Shown: positions 9,309 through 18,775 of the stretch, piece by piece
Layout: each line of letters opens with the position of its first letter
Position numbering within the stretch: the stretch's first letter is position 1
DNA from: Nitrososphaeraceae archaeon
Lineage (GTDB): Archaea; Thermoproteota; Nitrososphaeria; Nitrososphaerales; Nitrososphaeraceae
DNA length: 64,000 nucleotides
Assembly (NCBI GenBank): GCA_021325295.1
Contig: JAJPHM010000031.1
Span: forward strand, 1-64,000
Reading direction: 5' to 3'
Notes under the pieces: model-generated
The model's input: only the letters and a program-made list of their open reading frames with translations
Database searches by the model: none
What the model was told of the DNA's origin: nothing
Translations under genes and position numbers: made by a program

Positions 9309-9665
9309 ATGATACACAGACTCTGCAATGCACAGGACATTGCTGACAATAGCTGGAACGTCTTCACAGTTAATAATTCTGTAGATGTAATGGTAGGATT
9401 TAGGAATGGTAAGCTCTTTGCGTTTGATAATAGCTGCCCGCACAAGGGAGCTCCTTTGTCAAAAGGAGAGTTCAATGGAGACAGAATAGTCTGTCATAGG
9501 CATTTTTATGAGTTTAACATCTTTAGTGGCAAGCTGGAGAACATGCCAAGCTGGAAAAAAGAAGATACATGGGTAGAACAGAATCCTGCTTGGAGATCTT
9601 CGGGGGATTTGAAGCTCTACCATGCCTTCATAAAAGAAGGATCCATCTACGTTGAAATTCCATGA
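9309..9665 (+). CDS. Rieske [2Fe-2S] ferredoxin-like protein
   Basis: A 118-residue soluble Rieske protein. The cluster ligands are clear: CPHKGAPLSKG (C-x-H) and CHRHFYEF (C-x2-H), separated by 17 residues. There is no membrane helix, so it is an electron-transfer ferredoxin rather than a bc1 subunit, similar to those that serve oxygenases or nitrite-reductase-like small subunits. It follows the Dps-like gene on the same strand. Its partner is unknown. Confidence 0.85.
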   Translation: MIHRLCNAQDIADNSWNVFTVNNSVDVMVGFRNGKLFAFDNSCPHKGAPLSKGEFNGDRIVCHRHFYEFNIFSGKLENMPSWKKEDTWVEQNPAWRSSGDLKLYHAFIKEGSIYVEIP

Positions 9666-9835
9666 ACCACTTCATTGAATGAAATAATATAAAATAACAT
9701 TTCGCTCAAACAGCGAATCAAAGGAGAATAATAAACAAATCTTCTAACCTTAGTATTTGCCTTTGCTTTTTGGCCTGTATATAGATAGGAATGCCAAAAC
9801 CATCTATATTCAGTGAACAAAATTATTTTGAAAAC

Positions 9836-10096
9836 TTACCAGTATGCACTTTCGCTTAGCTTATCGTCGTAGTAATGGTTTCCAGAAAGGTAACGTTTGA
9901 TATCGTCAAGCCCTTTGAATAAACCGTCAGGGGCAAAAACTGACGGTGCTTTAGTAGTTGGAAGCTCGCCACAACAGCTCTCTTCAAACTTTCTCATGTC
10001 ATATCGTACGTAATCAATTCCTGATTGGTCAAAGAGCCGCAATGCTTCCAGTGAGTCAGGACTGTCATCAACAAAGAGCACTGGTTTTCGTTTCAC
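9836..10096 (-). CDS. Glutaredoxin-fold small protein without the CxxC site
   Basis: An 86-residue protein with a beta strand (KPVLFVDD), a helix, a second strand (IDYVRYDM), a cis-proline-type segment TTKAPSVFAPDG and a final helix (GLDDIKRYL). This is the order of a small thioredoxin/glutaredoxin fold. The loop after strand one reads DDSPDS and has no cysteine, so thiol-disulfide chemistry there is unlikely; a Cys pair (SCCGE) sits mid-protein. The function is unknown. Confidence 0.6.
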   Translation of the reverse strand: MKRKPVLFVDDSPDSLEALRLFDQSGIDYVRYDMRKFEESCCGELPTTKAPSVFAPDGLFKGLDDIKRYLSGNHYYDDKLSESAYW

Positions 10097-10261
10097 AATT
10101 TATCACCAAGTTATTGTGTATTTAAGACATATTGCAGACCTGTAATAATTTGTATTGGTGGAGGTGTTGTTGTAATGCAATTGTACAGGAACATAGTTTG
10201 CTCTCTGGTACCTGTTGGGCAGAAATGTCACATTATTTGAATAGGGCATTGCGGGTTTGTC

Positions 10262-10387
10262 TCAATCAAACTTTTTTAGAATGTGGTAGTATGGTGATGC
10301 TTTGTGTCTATCCACACACTTGCCACATATTGATTTCTCGCCATACTTTTTATGACAGGCACAATCACAAAAACTTGTGCTGGACAA
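10262..10387 (-). CDS. Mini zinc-ribbon protein (41 aa)
   Basis: TTG at 10387 opens a 41-codon frame containing CDCACHKKYGEKSICGKC, a compact set of cysteines (C-x-C-x-C plus C-x2-C) typical of a zinc knuckle, with a basic tail ending YYHILKKFD. The AT-rich run upstream (around 10408-10424) could hold the TATA box for a leaderless TTG start. A longer plus-strand frame overlaps it but has implausible Cys/Trp-rich composition. The rest of 10097-10542 shows nothing else. Confidence 0.45.
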   Translation of the reverse strand: MSSTSFCDCACHKKYGEKSICGKCVDRHKASPYYHILKKFD

Positions 10388-10542
10388 GGGTGTTTACGAA
10401 TCGGCATAATATGATATTTAAATTATTTGCAGCATGTTTGCTCCTGTTAATGCGAGCAATAAATATGAAAATGGAATTTCTTTACAGAATCTTGTTGCGT
10501 AGTCCTCTTAAGTAATAAATATTGGATAAATCGCAGAGAAAA

Positions 10543-10911
10543 ATGAATTCATCATATGATCCGGATGCCATATCCATCAAAAGGACAGAGAGACACCGGA
10601 GCAAAGTCGATATAGTCTATGATATTCTTGTTTCAGCAATGGGCGCAGGAGCAAAAAAGACCCATATTCTATACAAGGCCAATATCAGCAGCACCCAAGT
10701 CGAGGGATATTTCTCAGCACTTCTTGCACATAACCTGCTAGCTCGTGCACATGACATTGATGGAAACAGCATTTATAGAACTACGGAAAAGGGAAGAAAA
10801 TTTATCGACTGCTGTGAAGAAATAAGATCACTGATAGGACTGGTCATGAACAACCGGCGCATAGATCCTACATCTGAATTTTACGCCTTTGATCGAAGAG
10901 CCAATCGATAA
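10543..10911 (+). CDS. Winged-helix transcriptional regulator
   Basis: A 122-residue paralogue of the regulators at 3730 and 41081: HRSKVDIVYDILVSAMGAG, KKTHILYKANISSTQVEGYF and YRTTEKGRKFID form the helix-turn-helix and wing. An extra acidic/basic N-terminus and a C-terminal tail (NNRRIDPTSEFYAFDRRANR) distinguish it. A TTG at 10522 is an alternative start. I prefer the ATG at 10543 because TTAAGTAATAAAT lies 25-35 bp upstream. Targets unknown. Confidence 0.72.
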   Translation: MNSSYDPDAISIKRTERHRSKVDIVYDILVSAMGAGAKKTHILYKANISSTQVEGYFSALLAHNLLARAHDIDGNSIYRTTEKGRKFIDCCEEIRSLIGLVMNNRRIDPTSEFYAFDRRANR

Positions 10912-10959
10912 AGGGTCATACATCATTATGGTATCTGTGTCCGAAAATTCACTTCACTT

Positions 10960-11445
10960 TCAATGATATGCGCTAAATACCTCAAGTACCTCTTGGCTAT
11001 GTCCGGCAGGCTTTACCTTTCTGAAGATCTTGATTATTTTTCCATCCTTGCTGACAAGGAACGTTGATCTGCTGACCCCGAGGTAGTTCTTACCCATAAA
11101 GTTCTTTGGCCCATACGATCCATACCTCTTGGATATAATGTTCCGTGTATCTGATACCAAAGGGTATGGGACCTTCATTTTTTGCCTGAACTTTTTATGT
11201 GATTCCTCATCATCGGGGCTGATTCCAATAATCTCTATTTTTGCATCTGCAAACTTGTCATAGTCGCGGGAAAATTCTGATGCTTCGGTGGTACAGCCAG
11301 GGGTAAAATCTCTAGGATAAAAGTAAATGACAGCGCTTTTCTTGCCGCGCAGCGAAGATAATTTAGTAGTTCTGCCAGTGTTGTCTACAAATTCAAAGTC
11401 AGGAGCCGTTTGACCCTCAGCAATCTGCTCTATTTCTCCTTCCAT
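10960..11445 (-). CDS. Peroxiredoxin, BCP/PrxQ type
   Basis: A 161-residue thioredoxin-fold peroxidase. The peroxidatic cysteine sits in FYPRDFTPGCTTEASEF (P-x3-T-x2-C motif). Other family marks are APDFEFVDNTGRTTKLSSLRGK at the start (read as segments) and STFLVSKDGKI near the end. Only one cysteine is visible, so it would work as a 1-Cys enzyme or resolve with an external thiol. It detoxifies hydrogen peroxide and alkyl hydroperoxides in the cytoplasm. Confidence 0.85.
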   Translation of the reverse strand: MEGEIEQIAEGQTAPDFEFVDNTGRTTKLSSLRGKKSAVIYFYPRDFTPGCTTEASEFSRDYDKFADAKIEIIGISPDDEESHKKFRQKMKVPYPLVSDTRNIISKRYGSYGPKNFMGKNYLGVSRSTFLVSKDGKIIKIFRKVKPAGHSQEVLEVFSAYH

Positions 11446-11527
11446 GATCTTTAGCCGATATGTAATTGGAGTATATAGACGGATCTACTTCGGATGGCCA
11501 TAATAGCAAATTATAACTCGCAGTATA

Positions 11528-12532
11528 CTAGCCAAAAACAAAGGTATAGAACACAAAGTTATCTGATTGCGGAATTATCTCAATCTCGTGCATCTGAGGC
11601 TCGATTGTTTTTACAAGATTGTAAATTGATGGCCAGTTTATTTCAATAAAGCTTGAGCCATCGGGCCCTAGTTTTGAATCGTATCCAACGTTCTCGGGAG
11701 CCAAGTGTTGACCGTCAAGCATTATCTCGGCCTTTCCTGCATGCCCATCTGTTGTTCCCATTATGGCATGTACGCGCCTGGCGGCATTGTATTTCATAAT
11801 GATGGCAGAGGTGCTTGCTCCTTTACTTCCGATGTGTTCTATTCCGTCATACCTCCATACCCACCTGCCTTTAAGGTAAACTTGGTTTATCTCTCGGGAA
11901 CCTTCTAACTCGGAAAAGATATTCAGCTGGTCTCGCTTTAGGCTCTGATTATTTCCGAATCTCTTTAGCCTAGAATATCCAACACAAATTTCAGGCGCGA
12001 TGCCGTAAAAGTGCATGCCATAAATCTCATATATTTCGTCCTTGATATCTTTGCTTTCCAAGGATATCTTTGGATTCTTTCCTGCTTCGTGCAAAAGTTC
12101 AACTATGTTCTCTTCAAAATCGGCTATTCCACCGTAGCCAGCATGTCCGAACCGCACAAATCCATCGCAGTCCACAAGGATGTGCTTAGGCCAGTACATG
12201 TTTCCATATGCCTCCCAAGTTTTGTTTTTCGTGTCCATTGCGACCGGGAAAGGAATGTTGAACTTTGATATGGCTCTGTTGATATTTGACGGGATGGAAG
12301 CAAATTGATATTCAGCAGAGTGCACAGATATTACTGAAAATCCATACTCTCCGTACTTGTGGTGTAGTTTGCGCATTACAGGCAATGTGCGCAAGCAGAA
12401 AATACAGGTATATGTCCAGCAATCTATCATGACCACCTTTCCCTTAAGGCTACTGATGCTTACAGGATCCGAGTTAACCCATTGGGAAATATCTCTAAAT
12501 TCAGGAGCAATGGTAGCCGGGATTATATCCAT
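11528..12532 (-). CDS. Thioredoxin-like (DipZ/TlpA-type) redox protein
   Basis: The 334-residue protein has an N-terminal redoxin domain (residues about 5-150): LKGKVVMIDCWTYTCIFC contains the active-site CIFC, and WPKHILVDCDGFVRF carries the cis-proline. The CWTYTCIFC arrangement is typical of the thioredoxin domain of DipZ-like proteins. The C-terminal half (about 170-334) is beta-rich, like the carbohydrate-binding-type module found in DipZ proteins. No signal peptide or CcdA-like membrane domain is present, so it is probably cytoplasmic. Confidence 0.75.
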   Translation of the reverse strand: MDIIPATIAPEFRDISQWVNSDPVSISSLKGKVVMIDCWTYTCIFCLRTLPVMRKLHHKYGEYGFSVISVHSAEYQFASIPSNINRAISKFNIPFPVAMDTKNKTWEAYGNMYWPKHILVDCDGFVRFGHAGYGGIADFEENIVELLHEAGKNPKISLESKDIKDEIYEIYGMHFYGIAPEICVGYSRLKRFGNNQSLKRDQLNIFSELEGSREINQVYLKGRWVWRYDGIEHIGSKGASTSAIIMKYNAARRVHAIMGTTDGHAGKAEIMLDGQHLAPENVGYDSKLGPDGSSFIEINWPSIYNLVKTIEPQMHEIEIIPQSDNFVFYTFVFG

Positions 12533-12717
12533 CAGTTATCTTGAATTTCTGTGAGATATTAATTAAATGATTCTGAAATATTTAAAGGAAATATGGTAAA
12601 CAGCGTCGTCTGCAAAAGCCGCACTTCATTTTTTGTAACATACCTAACAAAACGTTTGACCTTGGTTCCAGTTATAGATAGGATTAATTTAGAGATTGCA
12701 TCATAAAGTATACTAAA

Positions 12718-14130
12718 GTGGTGTCGGATTTTGAGCCAACAATTGACCGCCTTTTGTCCCTAATCTCCTCAAGCCCAAGTTCAGTCTATTCTGAGGTCCG
12801 TTACCAGATGCGTTCTATAAGTGAGATTCATGTTACAAACGGCGAGGTAGAGAGAGTACGGGACAACGTAGTTTCTGGCTGTGGGATAAGGGTTCTTGTC
12901 GATGGTTGCTGGGGTTTTAGCAGCACAAACGATACCACCACTACATCACTCAAAAGCTCTATGTACGATGCTATCTCTGTAGCCCGCGTGCTTGGAAATA
13001 GCAAGAAAGCAAAGGTAAGAGGGCTGGCTGAATGCAAACTTGCAAAAGGTGTGTTTAGGGCAAAAGAGAGAGGCAGGCTATCTGACGTTGGTATTGAAAG
13101 AAAGGTAAAAGATATTTGCGAAGCAGAAGCTCAAGCCAGAAAACATCGTGGCATAAGAATGGCATCATGCACATACCGAGAAATCATTGACCACAAACTT
13201 TTGGTTACCAGCGATGGAGCTGAAGCTGAAATTTATGATCCAAAGCCAGAGTTTGCCATAACTTGTCTAGCCGGAAAAGGCACAGAATCTGTCAGTTCAA
13301 CTGATGGCGTTGGTATTACTGGTGGATGGTATGATCTCTTCTCAAAGAAAAGCAATACTGACTATGCAGAGGAAGTGGCAGATAAGGCATACAGATTGCT
13401 TGATGCAAAGTATCCATACGGTGAAAGAACTACTCTGATATTGGATCCGGGAATGGTCGGGTTGCTTGCACACGAGGCCATAGGCCACATGGCTGAGGCC
13501 GACTTTGTTCTGTCCGGGTCAGTTCTCAAGGGAAAGATCGGCCGGACAGTAGCAAGCGATCTTGTCACACTTGTAGACAATGGCCATTCTGCTTTTGCCA
13601 AGAACGCGGCAGGTACCATAGCTGTAGATGATGAAGGTGTTTACGCCGGAAGAACTTCAATAATTAAAGATGGGGTCCTAGAATCGTTTCTGCACAGCCG
13701 TGAATCGGCCATGGTATTTGATTCCGAACCGACCGGAAACGCAAGGGCATTTAGCTACACAGATGAGCCGCTGATAAGGATGAGAAATACATACATCGAG
13801 CCCAAGTCTGACAATCTAGCCGATATGATAAAGGAGACTGGTCATGGGTTTCTTGTAAAGGGTGCAAGAAATGGGCAGGCTGATGCAAATGGCGAATTTA
13901 TGTTTGGCAGTCAGGAAGTATATCTCGTTGAGAATGGAGAGGTTAAGCAGATCATGAGGGGGACAAGCATTTCCGGGAATGCTTTTGAAGTTCTTCAATC
14001 AGTCGATATGGTTGGCGACTCGTTTGAATATGGAATAGGTACAGGATACTGTGGAAAGTACCAGCCTGCCAAAGTAGATGGTGGAGGACCATATTTGAGA
14101 TGCTCTGCCATAATTGGAGGAACCCAGTGA
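12718..14130 (+). CDS. tldD: TldD-type metalloprotease subunit
   Basis: A 470-residue TldD/PmbA superfamily protein. The zinc-binding HEAIGHMAEAD (H-E-x3-H) near residue 257 marks the active subunit, and GNARAFSYTDEPLIRMRNTY follows as in TldD. TldD and TldE form a heterodimer that degrades unfolded or leader peptides in bacteria; the archaeal role is less known. It starts at one of two adjacent GTG codons (12718/12721). tldE follows immediately, confirming a two-gene operon. Confidence 0.85.
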   Translation: MVSDFEPTIDRLLSLISSSPSSVYSEVRYQMRSISEIHVTNGEVERVRDNVVSGCGIRVLVDGCWGFSSTNDTTTTSLKSSMYDAISVARVLGNSKKAKVRGLAECKLAKGVFRAKERGRLSDVGIERKVKDICEAEAQARKHRGIRMASCTYREIIDHKLLVTSDGAEAEIYDPKPEFAITCLAGKGTESVSSTDGVGITGGWYDLFSKKSNTDYAEEVADKAYRLLDAKYPYGERTTLILDPGMVGLLAHEAIGHMAEADFVLSGSVLKGKIGRTVASDLVTLVDNGHSAFAKNAAGTIAVDDEGVYAGRTSIIKDGVLESFLHSRESAMVFDSEPTGNARAFSYTDEPLIRMRNTYIEPKSDNLADMIKETGHGFLVKGARNGQADANGEFMFGSQEVYLVENGEVKQIMRGTSISGNAFEVLQSVDMVGDSFEYGIGTGYCGKYQPAKVDGGGPYLRCSAIIGGTQ

Positions 14131-15459
14131 TTGATTGATCTACTTGATTTCGCAGTCAAAGAAGCGCAAAGACAGGGGGCAAGCGAGTCCGAGGCCTATG
14201 GCATAGTTGAACGTGAATCTGATGTATTTATTGAAAGCAATGATCTAAAGCAGGCAAAATCTCAGAACACCGGAGCAATAGGCATCCGAGTAGTCTTTGC
14301 CGGCTCGAGCGGATTCTCATCGGTTAACAGTTTTCGCAAGAATAGAATAAAGGAAGCAGTAACTAGGGCTGTCAGAGTAGCCAGAGCAAGCCCACAGGAC
14401 AAATATAGTCATTTCCCTGATAAAGAAAAAATCAGGCTGCTAAATGGTATCTATGATAGAAACGCCGAATCATTCATATCTCAAGATGCAGCCAGAATGG
14501 CAAAAGAACTGTTGGAAGAAGCAATATCTTTTGACAAAAGGATAACTGTGGACAGCGGGGGCTTTACCAGCTCACTAGCTACAAGGTCAATCTTGAATTC
14601 AAACGGCCAGAGTGCAGAGGAAAAGATAAGTGCATTTTCTTGGTCTCTTATGGGAATGGCCATTGAGGGAACCGAAGTCTCAAGCTTTGATTCGCAATTT
14701 GGTGCCTGTCACCATGTAAAAGACATTGATATCTCAAAGACAGCAAAGGATTTTGCAGAGACAGTACTTGGATCGCTGCATCCGGCCAAGATACAGAGCT
14801 TTGTTGGCGAAATGATACTGACGCCGGCAGCCACATCAGAACTTGTACAGGATGTGGTAGTACATTCGATAAACTCTGATGCTGTCCAGAAAGGTTCAAG
14901 TCGCTTTGCCGGCAGACTGGGCAAGAAAGTATCTTCGGAGATACTTGAGATTGAGGATGATCCTACTGATACAAGAGGCATGGGGTCTTCAAGCTTTGAC
15001 AGAGAAGGCGTCCCTCATAGGCGCAATATTGTGATAAAAAAAGGGGTATTGAAAAAGTTTCTCTACAATTCCCGTACTGCAGCAAAAGCCGGAGTACACA
15101 GTACAGGTAACGCCGGCGGCCCTGCTACATCACCGCCAGTTGTGTCGACTACTAACTTTATAATCAAGCCCGGCAGGCTAAGTCTAGACAGACTGGTTTC
15201 TGAAGTAAAGAAGGGAATAATGATAAGCAGATTTTCTGGCAATGTGGATCCTATTACCGGGGATTTTTCCGGTGTAGTAAAAGGCGGGAAATTTGTGAAG
15301 AATGGGAGCATTGAACATGCCGTCAAAGATGTAATGGTAGCAGGTAATGTCTTTAAACTATTGCAAAGAATCACTGGACTATCAAAAGAGCACAGGATTC
15401 TCTATGACTCCATTTTGCCTTACATACGCTTTGAAAAAGCTTCATTTACCGGCGGATAA
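14131..15459 (+). CDS. tldE: TldE/PmbA-type partner subunit
   Basis: A 442-residue partner of TldD. It starts with TTG directly after the tldD stop, and the two genes abut. It shares the TldD fold (IGIRVVFAGSSGFSSVNSF; DDPTDTRGMGSSSFDREGV; STGNAGGPATSPPVVSTTN) but lacks the HExxxH zinc site, as expected for the PmbA/TldE subunit that completes the substrate tunnel. Confidence 0.85.
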   Translation: MIDLLDFAVKEAQRQGASESEAYGIVERESDVFIESNDLKQAKSQNTGAIGIRVVFAGSSGFSSVNSFRKNRIKEAVTRAVRVARASPQDKYSHFPDKEKIRLLNGIYDRNAESFISQDAARMAKELLEEAISFDKRITVDSGGFTSSLATRSILNSNGQSAEEKISAFSWSLMGMAIEGTEVSSFDSQFGACHHVKDIDISKTAKDFAETVLGSLHPAKIQSFVGEMILTPAATSELVQDVVVHSINSDAVQKGSSRFAGRLGKKVSSEILEIEDDPTDTRGMGSSSFDREGVPHRRNIVIKKGVLKKFLYNSRTAAKAGVHSTGNAGGPATSPPVVSTTNFIIKPGRLSLDRLVSEVKKGIMISRFSGNVDPITGDFSGVVKGGKFVKNGSIEHAVKDVMVAGNVFKLLQRITGLSKEHRILYDSILPYIRFEKASFTGG

Positions 15460-15566
15460 GTCAATAGAGGTATTGTTGTTTTTAGGAAAGTAAAGGGACA
15501 GAAGTGCAAAAGACTTGGTCTGTATTCATGCGACTAGAAGATATAAAAAAATAGCAAAGCTAGAAA

Positions 15567-16814
15567 ATGCGACTCGCTGTCAAGATTGGTGGCTGGATCA
15601 AACTGCAAGTGATAAAGGCTGATATTGCGGTCGTAGGCGGCGGCCCTGCTGGGCTTTCTGCGGCCTATTCGGCTGCAAAGAGCGGAGCAAGAGTAATACT
15701 GTTGGAAAAAGACGATGCTATTGCCCAGAATATCAGGACAAGCGGTGTTACCTGGACACGTGAAATCAATAGGCTCGGAATCTCAAGTGAATATTATAAT
15801 CCAATTTCAAATTACAGATTCGTATCTCCTTCTTCAGAAGTCCTAATCAATGGTTCTGGCAGCGAGCCCCAATCATGTGTACTTGATGTCCGCAAGACAT
15901 GGCATCATTTGGCTTCCTTAGCTGCGGCTGCCGGCGCTGATATCATGCTCAAGACTACTGTTGCCAATATCACAATGGATAGCGGAGGCAGAATAAGTGG
16001 TATCAAGGCAAAAACTATGCGAGGGAGTGTGGATATTGGTTGCAGGCTTGTAATCGACGCAAGCGGCTTTAGCTCTTTTGTCGGCCGCAAGGCTGGAATT
16101 GCTAGCGAATGGAAGCGCTATGGTGTGGGTGCAGAATATGAATGCTATTGTGAACATGTTGATGCTGACACTTGGGTATTGATGGTAGGCAAACAATATT
16201 CCGAGGCAGGATACGCATGGATATTTCCTCTATCAAAGAATCGGGTAAGAATTGGCATAGGCGTTGGGAGACCCGAGTCCAAGCAGGATCCGCTGGATGC
16301 ACTCAACTCAATGATTGAAGCAAGACTGAGCCCATTGGATAAGATGGGCAAGATACAACCCATCGAATTTCATTATGGGTTTATACCAAACCAAGGTCTC
16401 CGCAAAGCAAGTGTTTCAGACGGCTTAATTCTGGTTGGTGATTCGGCAGGACAGTCAAATCCGCTGGTGCTTGAGGGCATACGTTATGCGATAGAATTTG
16501 GGCGCCTTGCAGGCGAGATAGGTGCAAAATCACTGAGTGAAAATTCATCAAAGGAGTCGCTTGAGGATTACCAGCGGATTGTAAAAGCCAATCTAGAGTC
16601 GAAAATAAATTCTGCCCTTAAAGTGCAGTCAAGATGGCTTGAACTGAGTGACGAGCAATGGGATAAGGAGCTGGAAATCCTCCGGAACATGTCACTAGAT
16701 GAATTTCTGGATTTTGTCAAGGCAGATTTTACTGCAAGCAAGATGATGAAACTCGCACTGCACCATCCAAAACTTGCTGCACGCCAGCTGTTCAATATGG
16801 TATTGAAAAGTTGA
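15567..16814 (+). CDS. Geranylgeranyl-reductase family FAD-dependent oxidoreductase
   Basis: A 415-residue flavoprotein. DIAVVGGGPAGLSAAYSAAK is the Rossmann dinucleotide motif, VIDASGFSSFVGRKAG the GD-type segment, and GLILVGDSAGQSNPLVLEGI the C-terminal FAD motif. In archaea this family saturates the isoprenoid chains of membrane lipids; related members act on other isoprenoids. The ATG at 15567 has an AT-rich TATAAAAAAAT-like box about 25 bp before it, while a GTG at 15609, nearer the Rossmann motif, is the alternative. A polyprenyl synthase at 28954 could supply chains. Confidence 0.8.
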   Translation: MRLAVKIGGWIKLQVIKADIAVVGGGPAGLSAAYSAAKSGARVILLEKDDAIAQNIRTSGVTWTREINRLGISSEYYNPISNYRFVSPSSEVLINGSGSEPQSCVLDVRKTWHHLASLAAAAGADIMLKTTVANITMDSGGRISGIKAKTMRGSVDIGCRLVIDASGFSSFVGRKAGIASEWKRYGVGAEYECYCEHVDADTWVLMVGKQYSEAGYAWIFPLSKNRVRIGIGVGRPESKQDPLDALNSMIEARLSPLDKMGKIQPIEFHYGFIPNQGLRKASVSDGLILVGDSAGQSNPLVLEGIRYAIEFGRLAGEIGAKSLSENSSKESLEDYQRIVKANLESKINSALKVQSRWLELSDEQWDKELEILRNMSLDEFLDFVKADFTASKMMKLALHHPKLAARQLFNMVLKS

Positions 16815-16960
16815 AAGACAGTAGGTGTCTTACAACCCGATAAAAGACGTCATTGAACACCATGTAGCCAAATTTTTTCCAGAAGTGAGTGGAACATGCT
16901 TTGTTATCTACTTTGGTTTTAATATTCCAAAAAGTGACTTTCACGAAAACTCGTAATCTT

Positions 16961-16968
16961 TTTATATC
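16961..16968 (+). promoter_or_regulatory. TATA-like box of the nuo operon
   Basis: TTTATATC is centred about 28 bp upstream of the TTG at 16992. It predicts a leaderless transcript starting at nuoA and is the only clear promoter seen ahead of the eleven nuo genes. Confidence 0.5.
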
Positions 16969-16991
16969 TTACGCAAACCAGCGATCATGCC

Positions 16992-17366
16992 TTGGCCGGG
17001 GAAACCGCCGCGTCATTTGCTCCAATTTTGTACATGCTCGGCTTTGGTCTTCTGGCGTCAATTCCTGCGCTCGTTTTATCGCGCTTGATATCACCCCGGC
17101 GCAGATACAATCCAGTCAAGTTTCTTCCAATGGAATGTGGTCAGATGCCAACAGGTCAGGGGCGTTCTCATTTTATGATGCAGTACTATGCGTATATTCT
17201 TATGTTTGTGGTATTCGATGTCATCTCTATCTTTCTTTTCGCATGGGCATCTTCGCTATTTCAGATACCGAGGTATGCCACTCTTCCTATAATCGCATTT
17301 CTTGGAATAATGTTTGCTTCAATGGGCTACGCTCTTTACCTTTCTGGGAGGAAGGGAATATGGTAA
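16992..17366 (+). CDS. nuoA: NADH-quinone oxidoreductase-like complex I subunit A
   Basis: A 124-residue membrane protein with three hydrophobic helices. The family motif around KFLPMECGQMP carries the conserved glutamate and cysteine of the NuoA loop. TTG start at 16992, set by the TATA spacing; a longer overlapping frame in another phase is not used. First gene of the complex I operon. Confidence 0.88.
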   Translation: MAGETAASFAPILYMLGFGLLASIPALVLSRLISPRRRYNPVKFLPMECGQMPTGQGRSHFMMQYYAYILMFVVFDVISIFLFAWASSLFQIPRYATLPIIAFLGIMFASMGYALYLSGRKGIW

Positions 17367-17448
17367 CATCAAGTAGAATCACTTGCACGCTTTTGCCAAT
17401 AAGCATTAAATACGCATACCGCAAAAATTTGGATGAGGAGAAAAGGCA

Positions 17449-17964
17449 ATGATCAAAGAACTCGTTAACCCTACTCATTTCAACGTCTTGGTTGGAAAGC
17501 TCAGCGATGTAATTGTAAGAGCTCTGGACAAACCTCTGGGATATGCCGTAAACTGGGGACGGGTTTGGTCGTTATGGCCGGTGCATCTCGAAACCGCATG
17601 CTGCAGCGTTGAATTTGGGGCTGCCTCAAGTCCGCGCTATGATGTAGAGAGATTTGGCATGATAGAGGCTTTTGGCTCGCTGAGGCAGTGTGACCTCATT
17701 GTAGTTCAGGGTACAGTTACTAGAAAGATGGCTCCTCGTCTTAGAATGGTCTATGATCAGATGCCAGACCCCAAATACGTAATTGCGATGGGCGCCTGTG
17801 CCATAACAGGAGGTCTGTTCGTAGACTCGTACAATGTCCTTCCAGGCATTGATAGTATAGTTCCTGTAGATGTCTATGTACCTGGATGTCCTCCAAGGCC
17901 TGAGACACTAATACAAGGAGCAATGTTGCTGCAGGAAAAGATCAAAAGGTCAAAGATCCGGTAA
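17449..17964 (+). CDS. nuoB: Complex I subunit B (N2 cluster)
   Basis: A 171-residue hydrophilic subunit that carries the terminal N2 [4Fe-4S] cluster. The ligand cysteines are visible in ETACCSVEFGAASSPRYD (tandem Cys), AMGACAITGG and YVPGCPPRPE. Its partners are NuoC, NuoD and NuoI in the quinone-reducing arm. A purine-rich GAGGAGAAAAGG precedes the ATG at 17449. Confidence 0.92.
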   Translation: MIKELVNPTHFNVLVGKLSDVIVRALDKPLGYAVNWGRVWSLWPVHLETACCSVEFGAASSPRYDVERFGMIEAFGSLRQCDLIVVQGTVTRKMAPRLRMVYDQMPDPKYVIAMGACAITGGLFVDSYNVLPGIDSIVPVDVYVPGCPPRPETLIQGAMLLQEKIKRSKIR

Positions 17965-17965
17965 T

Positions 17966-18703
17966 ATGAGCCACAAGGAAGATGCCCCGGTGAGTGACAT
18001 ACCTTCAGGCAATAAGGATCCTTCTACTTCAGATCAGAATAAGGTAAAAAAGATGTCTCAATCTGACAATTCTTCCAGTGCTTCGTCTGTAACCAGAACC
18101 TCATCCTCATCTGCACCGTCACGCGCACCAAAACCACCTCAGACTTCGCCACTCCAGCCACCTGCTACTCAGCCTTCAACTGCTCCAAAGCCTGCCACTG
18201 TGTCCTCTATGCCTGCAAAGAAGGAATCAGAGGCACCAGCTTTTGAAAAAGGACTAGTTTCGCAAATTCTTTCACGTTTCGGAGATAGAGTTAGGGTAGC
18301 TTACATAAGGCCACTCAGGATAAAAATCTATGTAGATCCAGCCGATATAATCGAAGTCGCCACTTTCCTGAGGGATACTATGGGCTTTGACCATGCTGAA
18401 TCCGCTTCAGGTACTGACTACCCAAAAGATAATCAGATAGAGGTGATCTATCATTTAAGCTCGAATACAAGAGAGGGCCTTTATTCCCAAGTTCTTGCTT
18501 TATCTACAAGAACTGGCAGAGACGATGCACGGCTTCCCAGCCTGATCAACGTATATAAAAGCGTTGAATATCATGAAAGAGAAACATTTGAGATGCTGGG
18601 AGTATACTTTGAGGGCCACCCAAGAAATGAGCGATTCCTTCTTCCTGAGGACTGGGCAGATATTCCACCACTAAGGAAGGACTTTAGGATCAAGGGGAGA
18701 TAG
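17966..18703 (+). CDS. nuoC: Complex I subunit C with long low-complexity N-terminus
   Basis: The C-terminal ~155 residues are the 30-kDa subunit (LVSQILSRFGDRVRVAYIRP; VYKSVEYHERETFEMLGVYF; ending LPEDWADIPPLRKDFRIKGR). The first ~90 residues are a Ser/Pro/Thr/Ala-rich disordered extension not seen in standard NuoC. It binds NuoD and NuoB in the peripheral arm. It starts one base after nuoB ends. Confidence 0.88.
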   Translation: MSHKEDAPVSDIPSGNKDPSTSDQNKVKKMSQSDNSSSASSVTRTSSSSAPSRAPKPPQTSPLQPPATQPSTAPKPATVSSMPAKKESEAPAFEKGLVSQILSRFGDRVRVAYIRPLRIKIYVDPADIIEVATFLRDTMGFDHAESASGTDYPKDNQIEVIYHLSSNTREGLYSQVLALSTRTGRDDARLPSLINVYKSVEYHERETFEMLGVYFEGHPRNERFLLPEDWADIPPLRKDFRIKGR

Positions 18704-18775
18704 GGCGGGCTTGACAAGAAGTGAAAAAATAGAATGGAATGTAAACTCAAAGAAATGGAAGGTTGAGTCACAATT

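Noticed and set aside
10132-10515. Plus-strand 127-residue frame, Cys/Trp/Leu-rich
   Set aside because: Implausible composition; the minus strand carries a better-supported mini zinc ribbon in the same place.
16889-17452. Plus-strand 187-residue frame over nuoA
   Set aside because: Different phase from the clear NuoA frame, no membrane pattern, and it crosses the operon promoter.
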